The translations under genes and the position numbers were made by a program. Shown here one piece after another: positions 20,352 through 29,602 of a stretch of 44,714 nt of DNA; within the stretch, counting starts at the first letter, position 1, and each line of letters opens with the position of its first letter. Under the pieces are notes generated by a model that saw only the letters and a list, made by a program, of their open reading frames with translations, did not search any database and had not been told where the DNA came from. This stretch comes from Bacteroidota bacterium (GTDB taxonomy: Bacteria; Bacteroidota; Ignavibacteria; Ignavibacteriales; Ignavibacteriaceae): assembly GCA_022562275.1 (NCBI GenBank), contig JADFPP010000022.1, positions 1 to 44,714 of the forward strand, in the 5' to 3' direction.

Positions 20352-20640
20352 TCTAAGTTATCAACAAATGAATTCAATTGTAAATATTTGTATAATAAGA
20401 GTATAGTAATAAAAATTTAACCACACAAAAACTTATTAACAACTTAATAACATAAATGGAGGGAGGTAATCGTTTAAAAACAAACAACTTAGGCGAACTA
20501 CCTAAAAATGACACACATATGTGACATATAAATTTAAAATATTCAATGAAGATAGTATGTGAAACCTTTTCACAAAGACAGGTTATTAACAACTTATCCA
20601 CATTAATTTTTACGCCCTCCGGTAATAAAAAATAGAAAGT
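20352..20640 (+). other. oriC: Probable oriC: DnaA-box cluster upstream of dnaA
   Basis: Within 250 bases lie TTATCAACA (20358-20366), TTAACCACA (20417-20425), TTATTAACA (20433-20441), TTATTAACA (20583-20591) and the perfect consensus TTATCCACA (20594-20602), all on the plus strand. A 14-base sequence TTATTAACAACTTA occurs twice (20433 and 20583). The dnaA-rpmH junction is a classical origin position, and genes on both sides transcribe away from it. GC skew would be needed to fix the exact point. Confidence 0.7.
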
Positions 20641-20725
20641 ATTTAGTTACATTGCAAATTAATCTTAAGAAAAGGTGAGAAATATTTATTAATTTTTATT
20701 AATGCTATTTGAAGAGTTAATTTTC

Positions 20726-20756
20726 TTGAATTATTATAATTATGCTGTTAAATTTG
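20726..20756 (+). promoter_or_regulatory. Likely rpmH operon promoter, Bacteroidota type
   Basis: TTG at 20726-20728 followed after 20 bases by TAAATTTG at 20749-20756 matches the -33 TTG / -7 TAnnTTTG pattern of the primary sigma factor in Bacteroidota. It lies 31 bases before rpmH. Confidence 0.5.
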
Positions 20757-20787
20757 TAATCTTATTTCAAATGAATTTGAGGAACTA

Positions 20788-20934
20788 ATGAAGAGAACGT
20801 ATCAGCCAAGCAATAGAAAAAGAAAAAACAAGCACGGCTTTAGAGAAAGAATGAGTTCTAAAAGTGGAAGAAAAATTCTTTCAAGAAGAAGAGCCAGAGG
20901 AAGAAAAAAATTATCAGTCAGTGAAGAGTTTTAG
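20788..20934 (+). CDS. rpmH: 50S ribosomal protein L34
   Basis: The 48-residue basic protein begins [20 protein letters not shown] and continues [20 protein letters not shown], the canonical L34 sequence, with a short acidic-tipped tail LSVSEEF. It is part of the large ribosomal subunit near the 23S rRNA. GAGGAA lies 5 bases before the ATG. It starts the conserved rpmH-rnpA-(x)-yidC block and lies only 6 bases before rnpA. Confidence 0.97.
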   Translation: MKRTYQPSNRKRKNKHGFRERMSSKSGRKILSRRRARGRKKLSVSEEF

Positions 20935-20940
20935 ATTCGA

Positions 20941-21339
20941 TTGAAAAAGTATGGATTATCGGCACAGGAAAAAATAAAAAGCAGGAAAGAATTCGAAACT
21001 ATTTATCAGCTCGGTAAAACAATCCACTCATCTAACAACACAATTAAAGCAAATTATATTGTTGATATTGAAGAACAATACCCCGGTGTGGAAATAGCCG
21101 TAGCTGTTTCCAGAAAATCTGGGAATGCAGTGTGGCGCAACAAGCTTAAACGATTGTTAAGAGAATCTTATAGAATAAATAAAACTGATCTGTTAAATTT
21201 ATGTTCTGTAAATAATAAAAAAGTCAGGGTTGTGTTTTCTACTGGAACCTTTAATCAGAGGGAATATAAAAAATTAAAACTAAATGATGTTTTACCGGGT
21301 GTTATAGAAATAATTGAAATGATAAAAGGTAGTATATAA
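20941..21339 (+). CDS. rnpA: Ribonuclease P protein component
   Basis: The 132-residue basic protein assists the RNase P RNA in maturing tRNA 5' ends. The family signature RNxxKRxxRExxR is seen in [18 protein letters not shown], preceded by the [16 protein letters not shown] strand, and the start has the usual [13 protein letters not shown] (here [14 protein letters not shown]). The start is TTG 20941; no ATG lies nearby in frame, and the spacing to rpmH is 6 bases. The next frame starts one base after its stop. Confidence 0.95.
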   Translation: MKKYGLSAQEKIKSRKEFETIYQLGKTIHSSNNTIKANYIVDIEEQYPGVEIAVAVSRKSGNAVWRNKLKRLLRESYRINKTDLLNLCSVNNKKVRVVFSTGTFNQREYKKLKLNDVLPGVIEIIEMIKGSI

Positions 21340-21489
21340 ATGGTTAAATGGTATAGCCGTTTACTTACCGGCATTTTTATACCTGTCTATCTGATATATA
21401 TGCAAACAATTAAGCAAAAACATCTTTGTTATAAATCTTATAAGAAAATGACACTTCTGTGCGCGCAGGTTAATAAAAAGGAAACATAA
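21340..21489 (+). CDS. Unrecognised 49-residue ORF in the yidD position
   Basis: ATG 21340 follows the rnpA stop directly and the frame ends at a TAA overlapping the yidC ATG by one base, so the ORF exactly fills the slot between the two genes. The translation begins MVKWYSRLLTGIFIPVYLIY and continues with a lysine-rich half containing two Cys (KQKHLCYKSYKK and LLCAQVNKK). There is one hydrophobic segment (about 8-21). It does not show the YidD hallmarks (ISP.LPP.CRY.PTCS.Y), and the other two frames are closed. It may be a small membrane protein coupled to yidC expression, a decayed yidD, or a chance frame. AAAGG sits about 12 bases upstream, a weak ribosome binding site. Confidence 0.5.
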   Translation: MVKWYSRLLTGIFIPVYLIYMQTIKQKHLCYKSYKKMTLLCAQVNKKET

Positions 21490-23351
21490 TGGACAAACAA
21501 ACAACCCTCGCATTTGTTTTGATCGGCATAGTACTGGTTGTCTGGCTGTATCTTACTGCGCCAGAGCCAGAAACAGATAACACCAGACAAACAGATCCAA
21601 CCACAGTTGTAATAATCGATACAGTTAAATTAACTGAACCGGGAATACCGCTAACAGAAAAAATAAAAACCAAAGATGTTATTCCGTCGGGTGGAAAATA
21701 TTTTAAAGCTGCGGATATAAAAGAGAAAATCACCACTATTGAAAACGATGTTTTTATAATAGAGTTTTCAAGTAAGGGTGGAAACATCCGTAAGGTGTTT
21801 CTAAAAAAGTATAAAAACTGGTATTCAATTAACGATAATGGTGATGATTATCTATATAAAACAAGAATACAATTAATTAATTATTCCCGTGGAAACACTT
21901 ATAACCTTTCTTTTGTATCAACCGATGGTAAAGCTATAAATACGGCAGATTTCTTTTTTGAGTCAGACCTCTCAGCAGGGAAACACACAGTTGCCAATGG
22001 AGATTCCTTAACTATAAAATTCTACCTGAAAATTGAAGAAGACAAAGAGATTATAAAAACATACACTTTCAAAGGAAGTAGTTACGAAATAGAGAGCGAC
22101 ATTGAACTGGTTGGAATGAATAACATTATAAGCAACAATGAATATGACCTTGTATGGAATAATGGATTAAGGTTTGTTGAAAAGAATACGGTTGATGAAG
22201 CGATTTATTCCAACTCAAGTGTGTATTATGGTGATGAACAGGTTATTATTGATGCGCCATCGGACAATAATGAAACCATTAGAGAAGATTTTAATGGCAG
22301 GGTTGATTGGATTGCTGCAAGAAACAAATACTTTGCTGCTATAATAATTCCTAAAGAACCATTATCTGTTAATGGTGCTTATCTTGAAGGATATAGCGAG
22401 GCAAGACCGAATCAAGGTGTAGTAGAATTTTATAACATTCGGCTGAGTCTTCCATTTAAAAACACCGATTATGAAAAACAATCGTTCAAGTTATATTTAG
22501 GACCCATTGATTATAACACCTTAAAAGGATTGGGCAATAATTTAGAAGCACTTGTAGACTTTGGCGGCTTCTTCGGATTAAAATTTATTGTTAGACCAAT
22601 CGCTGAATACGTTTTACTTCCGCTGTTTAACTTTCTGCATCTTTTTATACCTAACTACGGTTTTGTAATCGTTGTATTTTCCATAATCATTAAGATTGTG
22701 GTTTACCCTCTTACAAAGAAAAGCTATCAATCGATGAAGAAGATGTCACTTCTTCAGCCCAAGATTGCCGAAATAAAAGAGAAGCATAAAGACGATCAGC
22801 AGAAGATAAGTAAAGAAACAATGAAGCTGTATCAAACCTATGGAATAAACCCTGCGGGCGGATGTCTTCCCATGCTTTTGCAGATGCCCATCTTCGTAGC
22901 TTTGTGGGGAATGTTCCAAACAGCACTAGAGTTACGGCAGCAACCATTTGTTTGGTGGATAAAAGATCTGTCGCAGCCTGACGTTATTTACGATCTGGGA
23001 TTTAAACTACCCATGTTCGGCATTCAGGAAATAAGCGGGCTTGCAATGTTGATGGGGATAACTACGTTTATTCAACAAAAAATGACAATGAAAGATCCTA
23101 AACAACAGGCCTTGGTTTATATAATGCCTGTGTTCTTAACTATATTATTTATGAGCTTCCCATCAGGTCTTAACCTGTATTACTTTTTGTTTAACCTACT
23201 TTCAATTGCACAGCAACAGTATATTAATCATAAAAGCGATGGGATGGAACTTGTTCCTGTCAAAAATCCAAAAAAGAAAGGAGGGTTTATGGCTAAGCTT
23301 ATGAATGCCGCCGAACAGCAAAAGAAAATTCAGCAGAAAAGAAAACGTTAA
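21489..23351 (+). CDS. yidC: Membrane protein insertase YidC
   Basis: The 620-residue protein inserts and folds inner-membrane proteins, alone or with SecYEG. It has an N-terminal anchor (TLAFVLIGIVLVVWLYLTAP), a large periplasmic beta domain (about 60-345), and the conserved five-helix core from about 370: PNYGFVIVVFSIIIKIVVYP followed by LTKKSYQSMKKM, then YGINPAGGCLPMLLQMPIFV and FPSGLNLYYFLFNLLS. The tail is very basic (KKIQQKRKR), suited to ribosome contact. AAGGAA lies 5 bases before ATG 21489. Confidence 0.97.
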   Translation: MDKQTTLAFVLIGIVLVVWLYLTAPEPETDNTRQTDPTTVVIIDTVKLTEPGIPLTEKIKTKDVIPSGGKYFKAADIKEKITTIENDVFIIEFSSKGGNIRKVFLKKYKNWYSINDNGDDYLYKTRIQLINYSRGNTYNLSFVSTDGKAINTADFFFESDLSAGKHTVANGDSLTIKFYLKIEEDKEIIKTYTFKGSSYEIESDIELVGMNNIISNNEYDLVWNNGLRFVEKNTVDEAIYSNSSVYYGDEQVIIDAPSDNNETIREDFNGRVDWIAARNKYFAAIIIPKEPLSVNGAYLEGYSEARPNQGVVEFYNIRLSLPFKNTDYEKQSFKLYLGPIDYNTLKGLGNNLEALVDFGGFFGLKFIVRPIAEYVLLPLFNFLHLFIPNYGFVIVVFSIIIKIVVYPLTKKSYQSMKKMSLLQPKIAEIKEKHKDDQQKISKETMKLYQTYGINPAGGCLPMLLQMPIFVALWGMFQTALELRQQPFVWWIKDLSQPDVIYDLGFKLPMFGIQEISGLAMLMGITTFIQQKMTMKDPKQQALVYIMPVFLTILFMSFPSGLNLYYFLFNLLSIAQQQYINHKSDGMELVPVKNPKKKGGFMAKLMNAAEQQKKIQQKRKR

Positions 23352-23432
23352 AGTTTGAAATTATATATTTTGTTTGTATTACGATAAAAGTATTTAGATA
23401 ATCTTAATACATTCATTGTTAATTTATCCCGA

Positions 23433-26159
23433 ATGAGATTCATACAAAAAATAGTTTTCCTTCCCCTTATTTTATTGATTTCCTTTTCTCATGCGCAAGA
23501 AAAAAAAATCATTTCTCTCGATCTTAGATTAAAAAATCTGCCGTTTGGGCTGAAAGAATATATACCTGCAAACCAACCAATACTGGGTTTGGCATTAAGT
23601 GGCGGTGGTGCAAGGGGAATTGCACAAATAGGTGTGTTAAAAGCACTGGAAGAGGCAGGGATTGAAACGGAGATAATAGTAGGAACAAGTATGGGAAGCA
23701 TTGTTGGGGGACTTTATTCCTCCGGATATAGTGTTGATGAACTAGATTCAATCCTTATTCATACAAATTGGGACGAATTACTTTCTTTAGGTAAAGAAAC
23801 AAGTAGACGTGAGTTGTTTGTTGACCAGAAAATTACTGAGGATAGAGCATTATTAACGCTAAGACTTGAGGGGTTAAAACTAGTAATTCCAACATCACTC
23901 AGTAACGGACAAAAACTTTCAAACTATTTATATCTTTTAGCAAGCCAGGCACCGGTACACCCAAAAAATAGTTTTGATGATCTATGGAAAAAATTTGGAG
24001 CTGTTTGTACAGATCTTATAACCGGCAAAATGGTTGTAATTGATAGAGGATCGTTAGGCAGGGCATTGCGCGCCAGTTCGAGTGTATCTTTTTTACTCAA
24101 ACCTGTAAAATGGGATGATTGGCTGCTTGTTGATGGTGGATTGGTATCAAACATTCCGGTCAGTGTTGTTAAGCAATATGGAGCGGATCTGGTAATAGCA
24201 GTAAACACTACAAGCCCGCTGCGCACTGTAAAAGAAATTGATTTGCCCTGGGAGATTGCCGATCAGGTTGTAAGTATTCCTATAAAAAAGCTAAATGATA
24301 TAGATCTGGCAAGTGCAAATTTTGTAATAACCCCGCAATTGAACAACCGGACAGCTACTAACTTTGTAAATGTAGATTCTCTTATTTCTATAGGATACAA
24401 AAACACTCTTCCGGTTATTAGCCGAATTAAAGCAGCGATTGATTCAATATTTAAAAGAAAAATTAATCAAAAAGAATTTTATGTAAAAAATATTATAAGA
24501 AAAGATCCAGGGGAAAAAGATCTAAATCTTTTGATAAACAAATATTTAGTAATGGATTCAATACTAAGTGTGGATATTATTAGAGATTTAGTAAAAATTT
24601 ATGAATCGGGTAAATATAATAGTATAAGAATAGAATTAACTGAGCTACAAGACTCTACAGAGATAGAATTTATTTATAAACTCAACCCCGTTATTAAACA
24701 AGTAAAAGCAATTGGAATAATACAGGTTGATAGTGTAATAGTTAATACAATTATTTCTTCTTTAAATAAAAAACCATATAACGGTAAACTTATTGCCCAT
24801 ACAATTTCCAGCATCCTAAAAAAATATAGGCAGAAGGGATATTTATTAGCAGAATTTATAAGGTTAGATTTTGATGAATTAACCGGGAACCTTACACTAT
24901 ATTTTGATGAGGGATTAATTTCCGAGATTCAAATTGAGGGAAATTACACGGAGGCAGCTTTAATTACAAGGGAAATACCTTTAAAGGCAGGAGATTATTT
25001 TGTGTATGATAAAGTTAAAAGGGCGTTGGATAACTTAAGAAGTACCGGATTCTTTAACGATATAAACATGTATGTTATAAAAGAAAAGGGTCAAAATGTT
25101 CTTAAAGTAAAAGTTGATGAAAAAATATCAAGTGTTCTGCGCCTTGGTTTTCTTTTAGACGAAACATATAATGTACAATTTAGCCTTGATATAAGAGATG
25201 AAAATCTTTTTGGCACCGGCACCGACATTGGTCTTTTTCTGTATGGCGGGGCAAGCAATAGAGCCTATATATTCGAATTGAAAAATCATAGGATATTGAG
25301 AACATATTTAACATATAATATAAGTGCATATTATAAGTTTAGTGATATAGATGTCTATCAAGATAAAAAAACTGACTCAGACAATACATTTTCGAGAGAA
25401 AAAACCGGCGAGTATAGACAAATATTCTACGGTGCATCTTTATCCCTGGGAACACAGATAGAGAAGTTTGGTAATTTGATTTTCACTGGAAAGTATCAAA
25501 TTGATGAAGTAAAAAACATCCTTGGTTCCGAGGTAGAACCTTTTAAAACCACCTTGGTTAGTATAGGTATTAATGCAATTGTTGATAATGTGGATAGGTA
25601 TCCTTATCCCCAACAGGGATTGTACTTTAAAGGATTCTATGAAACCGCACAAAGTTTTCTTGGAGGAGACGAAGGATTTACAAACATTGGGCTTGATTCC
25701 TGGTATTATTTTAAATTAGGAGAAAGGAGCACAATTGTACCCAGGTTAAAGATAGGATTTGGTGATGAAACGCTGCCGTTAAGTGAACAGTATTTATTAG
25801 GTGGTATGGATTCTTTTTTTGGTATGAAGCAAAATGAATCCAGGGGAAGACAAATATTCCTTACATCACTTATGTATAGAATAGAATTACCTTTCCAAAT
25901 CTTTTTTAACACATACTTGAAATTTAGATATGATCTTGGATCAACATGGGAGGTACAATCACAAATAAGATTTAAAGATTTACGTCATGGAATAGGTGCA
26001 GTAATTTCTTTCGATACACCAATCGGTCCAGCTGACTTTGGCATTGGAAGAAGTTTTTTATTAAGAAAAAGACTGCCGGAAAATCCAATTTCTTGGGGAG
26101 ATATTGTTTTCTACTTTTCAATAGGGTATAAAGTAAATATTAGCCCCTCTTATTTTTAG
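23433..26159 (+). CDS. Patatin-like phospholipase with POTRA and outer membrane barrel
   Basis: The 908-residue protein has a signal peptide (IVFLPLILLISFSHAQ), then a patatin domain (about 50-330) with oxyanion loop GGGARG (57-62), nucleophile GTSMGS (Ser86) and catalytic Asp near 234 in LLVDGGLVSN. POTRA-like repeats follow (about 345-590: IKQVKAIGIIQVDSVIVNTI, ISEIQIEGNYTEAALITREI), and the last 300 residues form a BamA/Omp85-type barrel (GFGDETLPLSEQYLLGGMDS, GIGAVISFDTPIGPADFGIG) ending in a C-terminal aromatic residue (SPSYF). This layout is that of patatin-type (type V-d like) secreted lipases or the RssA-BamA family. It likely exposes a lipid hydrolase in the periplasm or at the surface. 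Its last 20 bases overlap the end of glgA, convergent. Confidence 0.88.
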   Translation: MRFIQKIVFLPLILLISFSHAQEKKIISLDLRLKNLPFGLKEYIPANQPILGLALSGGGARGIAQIGVLKALEEAGIETEIIVGTSMGSIVGGLYSSGYSVDELDSILIHTNWDELLSLGKETSRRELFVDQKITEDRALLTLRLEGLKLVIPTSLSNGQKLSNYLYLLASQAPVHPKNSFDDLWKKFGAVCTDLITGKMVVIDRGSLGRALRASSSVSFLLKPVKWDDWLLVDGGLVSNIPVSVVKQYGADLVIAVNTTSPLRTVKEIDLPWEIADQVVSIPIKKLNDIDLASANFVITPQLNNRTATNFVNVDSLISIGYKNTLPVISRIKAAIDSIFKRKINQKEFYVKNIIRKDPGEKDLNLLINKYLVMDSILSVDIIRDLVKIYESGKYNSIRIELTELQDSTEIEFIYKLNPVIKQVKAIGIIQVDSVIVNTIISSLNKKPYNGKLIAHTISSILKKYRQKGYLLAEFIRLDFDELTGNLTLYFDEGLISEIQIEGNYTEAALITREIPLKAGDYFVYDKVKRALDNLRSTGFFNDINMYVIKEKGQNVLKVKVDEKISSVLRLGFLLDETYNVQFSLDIRDENLFGTGTDIGLFLYGGASNRAYIFELKNHRILRTYLTYNISAYYKFSDIDVYQDKKTDSDNTFSREKTGEYRQIFYGASLSLGTQIEKFGNLIFTGKYQIDEVKNILGSEVEPFKTTLVSIGINAIVDNVDRYPYPQQGLYFKGFYETAQSFLGGDEGFTNIGLDSWYYFKLGERSTIVPRLKIGFGDETLPLSEQYLLGGMDSFFGMKQNESRGRQIFLTSLMYRIELPFQIFFNTYLKFRYDLGSTWEVQSQIRFKDLRHGIGAVISFDTPIGPADFGIGRSFLLRKRLPENPISWGDIVFYFSIGYKVNISPSYF

Positions 26160-27610
26160 CCAGCTTATACAATTCAATATACTGTTCTGCAGAATGTCTC
26201 CAGGAATAATCCTTTGCCATCCCGTTTTGTTGAATTTTAATCCATGCTTTAGGATTGTTGAAATTATTTAACGCACGTTTAACGCTTTTGTATAATGCAA
26301 AACCTGTGTGGTCGCTAAAAGTAAAGCCGGTGCCGGTATTAAAACCAAAATGATTTAATTCATCCCAATCATTTACTGTATCTGCCAGCCCACCCGTTTT
26401 CTTTACAACGGGAACGGTGCCATATTTTAAACTATAGATTTGATTTAATCCGCATGGCTCATAAAGCGATGGCATAAGGAATAAATCAGCGCCAGCTTCT
26501 ATTAAATGAGAAAGCTCATTATTATAACCAATATAGGCACCAACTTTATGTGGAATTTTATTAGACAATTGTCTGAATAGGTCTTCATACTGTTCCTCAC
26601 CGCTTCCTAATATTACCCACTGTGCATTTAATGCCATAAGTTTATCAATAGCCAGGGCAAAAATATCAAAGCCTTTCTGGGCAACCATTCTGGAAATAAT
26701 TCCAATAAGAGGAACCTTTTCATTAAAAGGCATATTAAAGTGATTTAGCAGGATTTTTTTATTTTTCTTTTTCCCGCTCAAATCTTTAGCAGAATAATGA
26801 TGTGGAATATGAATATCGGTTTCAGGGTTCCACACGTTATAATCAACACCATTTAGTATTCCAAACAAATCTTTCTTTCTTTCTTTCTCTCAAAACACTA
26901 TCTAATCCCGCACCCAGCTTCGGCTTCAGAATTTCGTGGGAGTATTTATTACTAACAGTATTAAGGATATCAGCAAATACAATTCCCGTTTTCATAAAGG
27001 AAACGGCATCATTGTGTTCAACATGTCCGCCGGGATAAAACCACTTTCTTTTTATCTCTGCATTTAATAGGGCAGTCTCTGGGAACAAGCCCTGATAACC
27101 AATGTTGTGAATTGTGAATAGTGATGCAGTATGGTCGAATAATTTGTCCCAATTATAATTATCCTTTATGAACAAAGGAAGCAACCCCGTTTGCCAATCA
27201 TTACAATGTATTACATCGGGAGCCCATTGCAGCCTTTGGAGTGTTTCGATAACACCCTTAGTGAAAAGTATAAATCTTTCATCTTCATCCAAATCGTTTG
27301 TATAAATACGGTGCCTGTGAAAATAGTGGGGACAGTCAATAAAGTTTACTTCAACATTTGAACCGGGCAATATGCTTTGATGTATATGGACAGGTCGAAT
27401 GATGCTGTTAATTCTTATAGGAATTTCGCCAATATCCCAGTTATGATATAGTCCGTGCTTTGCTTCATCTATAATAAAATACTTTGGGATAAATAATTTT
27501 ACTTCGCACCCGAGTTTTTCTAATTCTCTTGGTAAAGAACCGGCAACATCAGCAAGCCCACCTGTTTTAGCATAAGGTACTGCCTCGGCTGCAACAAATG
27601 CAATTTTCAT
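26140..27610 (-). pseudogene. glgA: Glycogen synthase, frameshifted at a tetranucleotide repeat
   Basis: The gene reads as two overlapping frames. The first, from ATG 27610, gives the GT5 N-terminal domain with the ADP-glucose motif YAKTGGLADVAGSLP and HNIGYQGLFP, but ends after 255 residues. The second frame (about 26868 to 26140) supplies FGILNGVDYNVWNPE, ISRMVAQKGFDIF and the catalytic SLYEPCGLNQIYSLKYG region with KTGGLADTV. The change falls in (CTTT)4 at 26871-26886. Removing one 4-base unit restores RERKKDLFGILNGVDY, the family consensus, and a 488-residue protein of normal length. So the copy here is off, either naturally by slippage or through an error. GlgA extends alpha-1,4-glucan chains from ADP-glucose. 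No other glg genes are near. Confidence 0.9.
26871..26886. repeat. Tetranucleotide tract (CTTT)4
   Basis: Four exact CTTT units (GAAA on the coding strand) followed by CTCTC lie inside glgA at the frameshift point, about codon 242. Three units would keep the gene in frame. Confidence 0.95.
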
Positions 27611-27703
27611 ATATTATACTTAAGTATTAAATAAAAGTGAGAAATAAAAATATTAAATTATAACTAATTATAAAGATGTTTTATAAAATATATTACAGGG
27701 ACA

Positions 27704-28492
27704 ATGATGAGTATTAAAATTAACAACCTTTCCGTTTTTACAACAGGAGAAAAGAAAAACATACCATTCGTTCTTGTTCATGGATTTCCTTTCGACCACA
27801 GCATGTGGGACGAGCAGGTAAAAGAACTTAGTAAGCAATATTACTGCATAACTTATGATATAAGAGGGATGGGGGAATCTTCCGCTGGCGACGGACAATT
27901 TACAATGGAATCATTTGTTGATGATCTTGAAATAATTGTTGATGAATTGGAGTTGGAAAAGCCGGTGTTATGCGGTTTATCTATGGGGGGATATATATCT
28001 TTGCGTGCAGTAGAAAGAATGGAAGCAAAATTCAGCACGTTAATATTATGTGATACAAAATCCGATCCGGATAATTCTGAAGGTAAACTTAAAAGAGCAG
28101 CAGGAATCAAAATGATTAATGAAAAAGGTGTTGAAAAATTTGTTCGGCAATTTGTTCCTAATTGTTTTTCGGAAAACTTTATGGCGGATCATAAAGAAGA
28201 GTACAAGAATGTAATAAACAGATCTCAACGTAACAGCCCAACAGGTGTAAAGGGTTGTTTGCTTGCAATGGCGGGGAGAACAGACACAACACCCTTTCTG
28301 CAAAAAATTTCAATCCCCACCCTAATTATTTGTGGAGAAAAAGATAAATTAACGCCACCTGCAGTAATGAAGTTAATGGCAGACAATATCATTAATTCAG
28401 AATTCATTATTGTAAGTGGTGCAGGGCATATGATACCTATTGAATCACCATATATATTTAATCAAACAATAAAAGATTTTTTAATGAGATAG
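27704..28492 (+). CDS. Alpha/beta hydrolase
   Basis: The 262-residue cytoplasmic protein has the alpha/beta hydrolase fold: HGFPFDHSMWDEQ (oxyanion HG), nucleophile elbow GLSMGGY with Ser93, an acid in LIICGEKDKLTPP, and catalytic His242 in SGAGHMIPIESP. The opening and length resemble the 3-oxoadipate enol-lactonase/MenH group, but the substrate cannot be deduced. It is divergent from glgA with a 93-base gap. Tandem ATG codons at 27704 and 27707 share a CAGGGA ribosome binding site. Confidence 0.88.
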   Translation: MMSIKINNLSVFTTGEKKNIPFVLVHGFPFDHSMWDEQVKELSKQYYCITYDIRGMGESSAGDGQFTMESFVDDLEIIVDELELEKPVLCGLSMGGYISLRAVERMEAKFSTLILCDTKSDPDNSEGKLKRAAGIKMINEKGVEKFVRQFVPNCFSENFMADHKEEYKNVINRSQRNSPTGVKGCLLAMAGRTDTTPFLQKISIPTLIICGEKDKLTPPAVMKLMADNIINSEFIIVSGAGHMIPIESPYIFNQTIKDFLMR

Positions 28493-28664
28493 AAAGTTAA
28501 ATACCCTTCCCACAAACAAGCATTTAATCCCGCTTATTCCTTAAGAGAGTTTAAATTATTTTATCATGAATATCTATCTCATAGCAGTGAAGGCAGGTTT
28601 TCAATTGGATGCTGAGTAAATAGACAGCCCAAGGAATAAGTTCCATAGATTTTTTATCAAACTA

Positions 28665-29333
28665 TTAGTTTTTTAGGACGGAAAGATATTCATACAAGTA
28701 TTTATCTAATTGTTTCAATTTATACTGCATTATATATCTTGGGTGATCCAGAACCCTTATTTCATCAAAAAAATTATACTCTTTATTTATCTCATTAAAG
28801 TAATCAGCATTTTTCTTTCCAAGGCAAACAGCGAATTTCTTATTGGCACCGAACTTAATTTGCTTCTCGATTGCCGAGATTAAGTGTGATTTCAAGGATC
28901 TGTAAAGAGGCTTTTCGTCATAATAATTATAATTTTTTCCATCCTTCATAATTGTAAGAGGATAAAGAGCGCTAATGAAAAATTCAGAATAAAACTTGTT
29001 AACACCGCCATATTTATCAATCATATTATAAATAAATTTACTCGATAATTCTTTTTTATCTCCAAGGTTATTCTCAATATCGCACTCTTCTCTTAATGCA
29101 ACGGGATCTGTAAAAGCAATGCCGGTTAATCCCCCGCCAAACCTGCCGGGATTAATACCGAATACAAATGTTCTATTATTTGTGTCGTCGAAAAACTTTT
29201 TAAAAAATATATTTACAATTCTTTTAACTTCTTTCATTTCATACGGATTTAATATTTGAATATTCAGGGCAATATTTTTGGTTGTTCTTAAGGATAAAAA
29301 ATATTTTATTGCTTTATTTGCGAATGTAGACAT
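28665..29333 (-). CDS. SMUG2-like DNA glycosylase (DUF4918)
   Basis: The 222-residue protein belongs to the uracil-DNA glycosylase superfamily, SMUG2/DUF4918 type. The catalytic-loop motif GINPGRFGGGLTGIAFTDP (about 59-77) and the late LDHPRYIMQYK segment are visible, as is the AVCLGKKNADYFNEIN strand-helix. SMUG2 enzymes remove uracil and deaminated bases from DNA. It is cytoplasmic and stands alone, convergent with the hydrolase. ATG 29333 is kept; the leader is AT-rich with no strong ribosome binding site. Confidence 0.85.
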   Translation of the reverse strand: MSTFANKAIKYFLSLRTTKNIALNIQILNPYEMKEVKRIVNIFFKKFFDDTNNRTFVFGINPGRFGGGLTGIAFTDPVALREECDIENNLGDKKELSSKFIYNMIDKYGGVNKFYSEFFISALYPLTIMKDGKNYNYYDEKPLYRSLKSHLISAIEKQIKFGANKKFAVCLGKKNADYFNEINKEYNFFDEIRVLDHPRYIMQYKLKQLDKYLYEYLSVLKN

Positions 29334-29602
29334 AACCGAATATAAATATCATATAATTGTTTTAATGTTACATTATTATTGTGGAATACCTATTGCGGTA
29401 AACCGCAAACAAATTGATATGAGAACACCGATTAACGATTTTTGATTTTAGAAGTAAAAAAAATCTGAAATCTTAAATCGTTAATCACAATTCGATATTC
29501 AAAAAAGATGTACAAACTTTGCAAAAAAAACAAATTTTAATTTCCTTACATAAAAAACAAGGATTTAGGTGACAATACTATAAAACCATTATTAAACAAT
29601 GA
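29334..29602. other. Intergenic gap with inverted repeat
   Basis: No gene is seen. GATTAACGATTT (29430-29441) and its exact complement (29475-29486) flank a 33-base A/T-rich segment, forming a 12-bp stem, probably a dispersed palindromic repeat. Confidence 0.55.

Noticed and set aside
20374-20601. 75-codon minus-strand frame in the dnaA upstream gap
   Set aside because: It overlaps the DnaA boxes, has no ribosome binding site, and is hydrophobic as any AT-rich frame would be.
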